From an uncultured Flavobacteriales bacterium (GTDB taxonomy: Bacteria; Bacteroidota; Bacteroidia; Flavobacteriales_D; Parvicellaceae): a DNA stretch of 6,177 nucleotides. The stretch is from positions 1 through 6,177 of the forward strand of contig CALDTD010000155.1 in the NCBI GenBank assembly GCA_937924345.1, in the 5' to 3' direction. This document shows, in pieces, positions 5,678 through 6,177 of the stretch. Each line of letters opens with the position of its first letter. Within the stretch, counting starts at the first letter, position 1. The position numbers and the translations under genes are program-made. Below the pieces are notes generated by a model. The model saw only the letters and a program-made list of their open reading frames with translations, was not told the DNA's origin and did not search any database.

Positions 5678-6177
5678 TTATTTAAAAATCTTTTTAAGGA
5701 AAAAACTTTTAGAGTATCCTTTTTCATAATAACTATTTACCCAATTTAAAAAGGTCTTTATTTGATTTTTATAACTTAATAGCATGTAAAGGTGAACAGT
5801 TATCCATCCCGTCCATGCTAGCCAACCAGTAAGCGTTTTATTTCCTATTGGTAAATCTGCCACCGCTTTACTCTTACTTATAATAGCCATAGTTCCTTTG
5901 TCAAAATACTTAAAAGGCTTTAACTTTTCCCCATGAAAAATCGCCGTAAGATTTTTAGCTAAAAACTCTCCTTGTTGCTTAGCCACACTTGCTAGTTGGG
6001 GATGTCCGTTTGGGTAACTTGGGTCAGTATCCATTAAACAAATATCACCAATAGCATATACATTATTTAACCCAACTACTTTCTGAAAAGCATCCACTTT
6101 AATTCTACTACTATCAGTATATGAATCTTTAGGAATTCCTTTAAATTGAACTCCTGTTACACCTGCAGCCCAAATCA
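5678..6177 (-). CDS. ndh: Type II NADH dehydrogenase (NDH-2), C-terminal part
   Basis: This FAD enzyme passes electrons from NADH to membrane quinone without pumping protons. The gene runs off the right edge; 165 C-terminal residues are present, perhaps a little over a third of a usual NDH-2. The reading frame stays open to the edge. It starts in IWAAGVTG (about 6152-6175), typical of the end of the NAD-binding domain, and continues with VDAF and NNVYAIGDIC; the Asp of AIGD (6044-6055) normally contacts FAD. Next come GHPQLASVAKQQG, at the quinone-site region, and GTMAIISKSKAVADL. The C-terminal WLAWTGWITVHLYMLLSY, followed by a basic tail (SFFLKKIFK), is the hydrophobic or amphipathic membrane anchor. 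The GTG at 6095-6097 is an internal valine, not a start. It converges with the serC-serA block. Other FAD-dependent pyridine nucleotide oxidoreductases are less likely because of the anchor. Confidence 0.9.
   Translation of the reverse strand, partial: IWAAGVTGVQFKGIPKDSYTDSSRIKVDAFQKVVGLNNVYAIGDICLMDTDPSYPNGHPQLASVAKQQGEFLAKNLTAIFHGEKLKPFKYFDKGTMAIISKSKAVADLPIGNKTLTGWLAWTGWITVHLYMLLSYKNQIKTFLNWVNSYYEKGYSKSFFLKKIFK

Noticed and set aside
5682..5697. TTAAAAA-tc-TTTTTAA dyad at the end of the NADH dehydrogenase gene
   Set aside because: It lies inside the coding sequence for the Lys/Phe-rich C-terminal tail, is A/T only and has a loop too small for a stable hairpin.

Overview
The window is AT-rich, with A/T-loaded intergenic spacers, almost no Shine-Dalgarno sequences and protein sequences typical of the Bacteroidota. 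The closest feel is a member of the Flavobacteriaceae: an ACT-less SerA, a 355-residue SerC, a DUF2652 protein and a DUF4870 protein. This placement is inferred from protein style and has not been searched. It looks like ordinary chromosome; no phage, IS, CRISPR, tRNA or rRNA was seen.

Layout, left to right. Positions 45-2117 (minus) hold a complete polyphosphate kinase, ppk1. A 146-bp divergent spacer (2118-2263) carries three small dyads, one with the core of a Crp/Fnr-type site. Rightward from it runs a 201-residue DUF2652 protein (2264-2869), a divergent relative of class III nucleotide cyclases. Next comes a serine-biosynthesis block on the plus strand: serC (2968-4035), a 171-bp spacer dominated by a large foldable element (4038-4148) and then by a TGTACAA/TTGTACA dyad (4172-4191), serA (4207-5163), and a small membrane protein of the DUF4870 type (5164-5541) that begins at the base after the serA stop. 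A convergent spacer (5542-5677) with A/T-only terminator-like dyads separates this block from the C-terminal part of a type II NADH dehydrogenase (5678 to beyond 6177, minus).

How the parts work together. SerA oxidises 3-phosphoglycerate to 3-phosphohydroxypyruvate and SerC transaminates this to phosphoserine, so two of the three steps of the phosphorylated serine pathway sit side by side; SerB is not in the window. PPK1 (polyphosphate/ATP pool) and NDH-2 (respiratory NADH oxidation) are energy-metabolism genes with no evident operon link to the serine genes.

The item most worth a second look is the 111-bp structured element right after the serC stop. It has a GCGTT/AACGC outer stem and a long, bulged inner hairpin, its 5' arm is locally GC-rich, and it resembles an intergenic repeat family I recall from many flavobacterial genomes. 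The second is the DUF2652 protein, which keeps both metal-binding Asp positions of class III cyclases but has substitutions at the base-recognition and transition-state positions. I found no convincing wholly new multi-gene system here.
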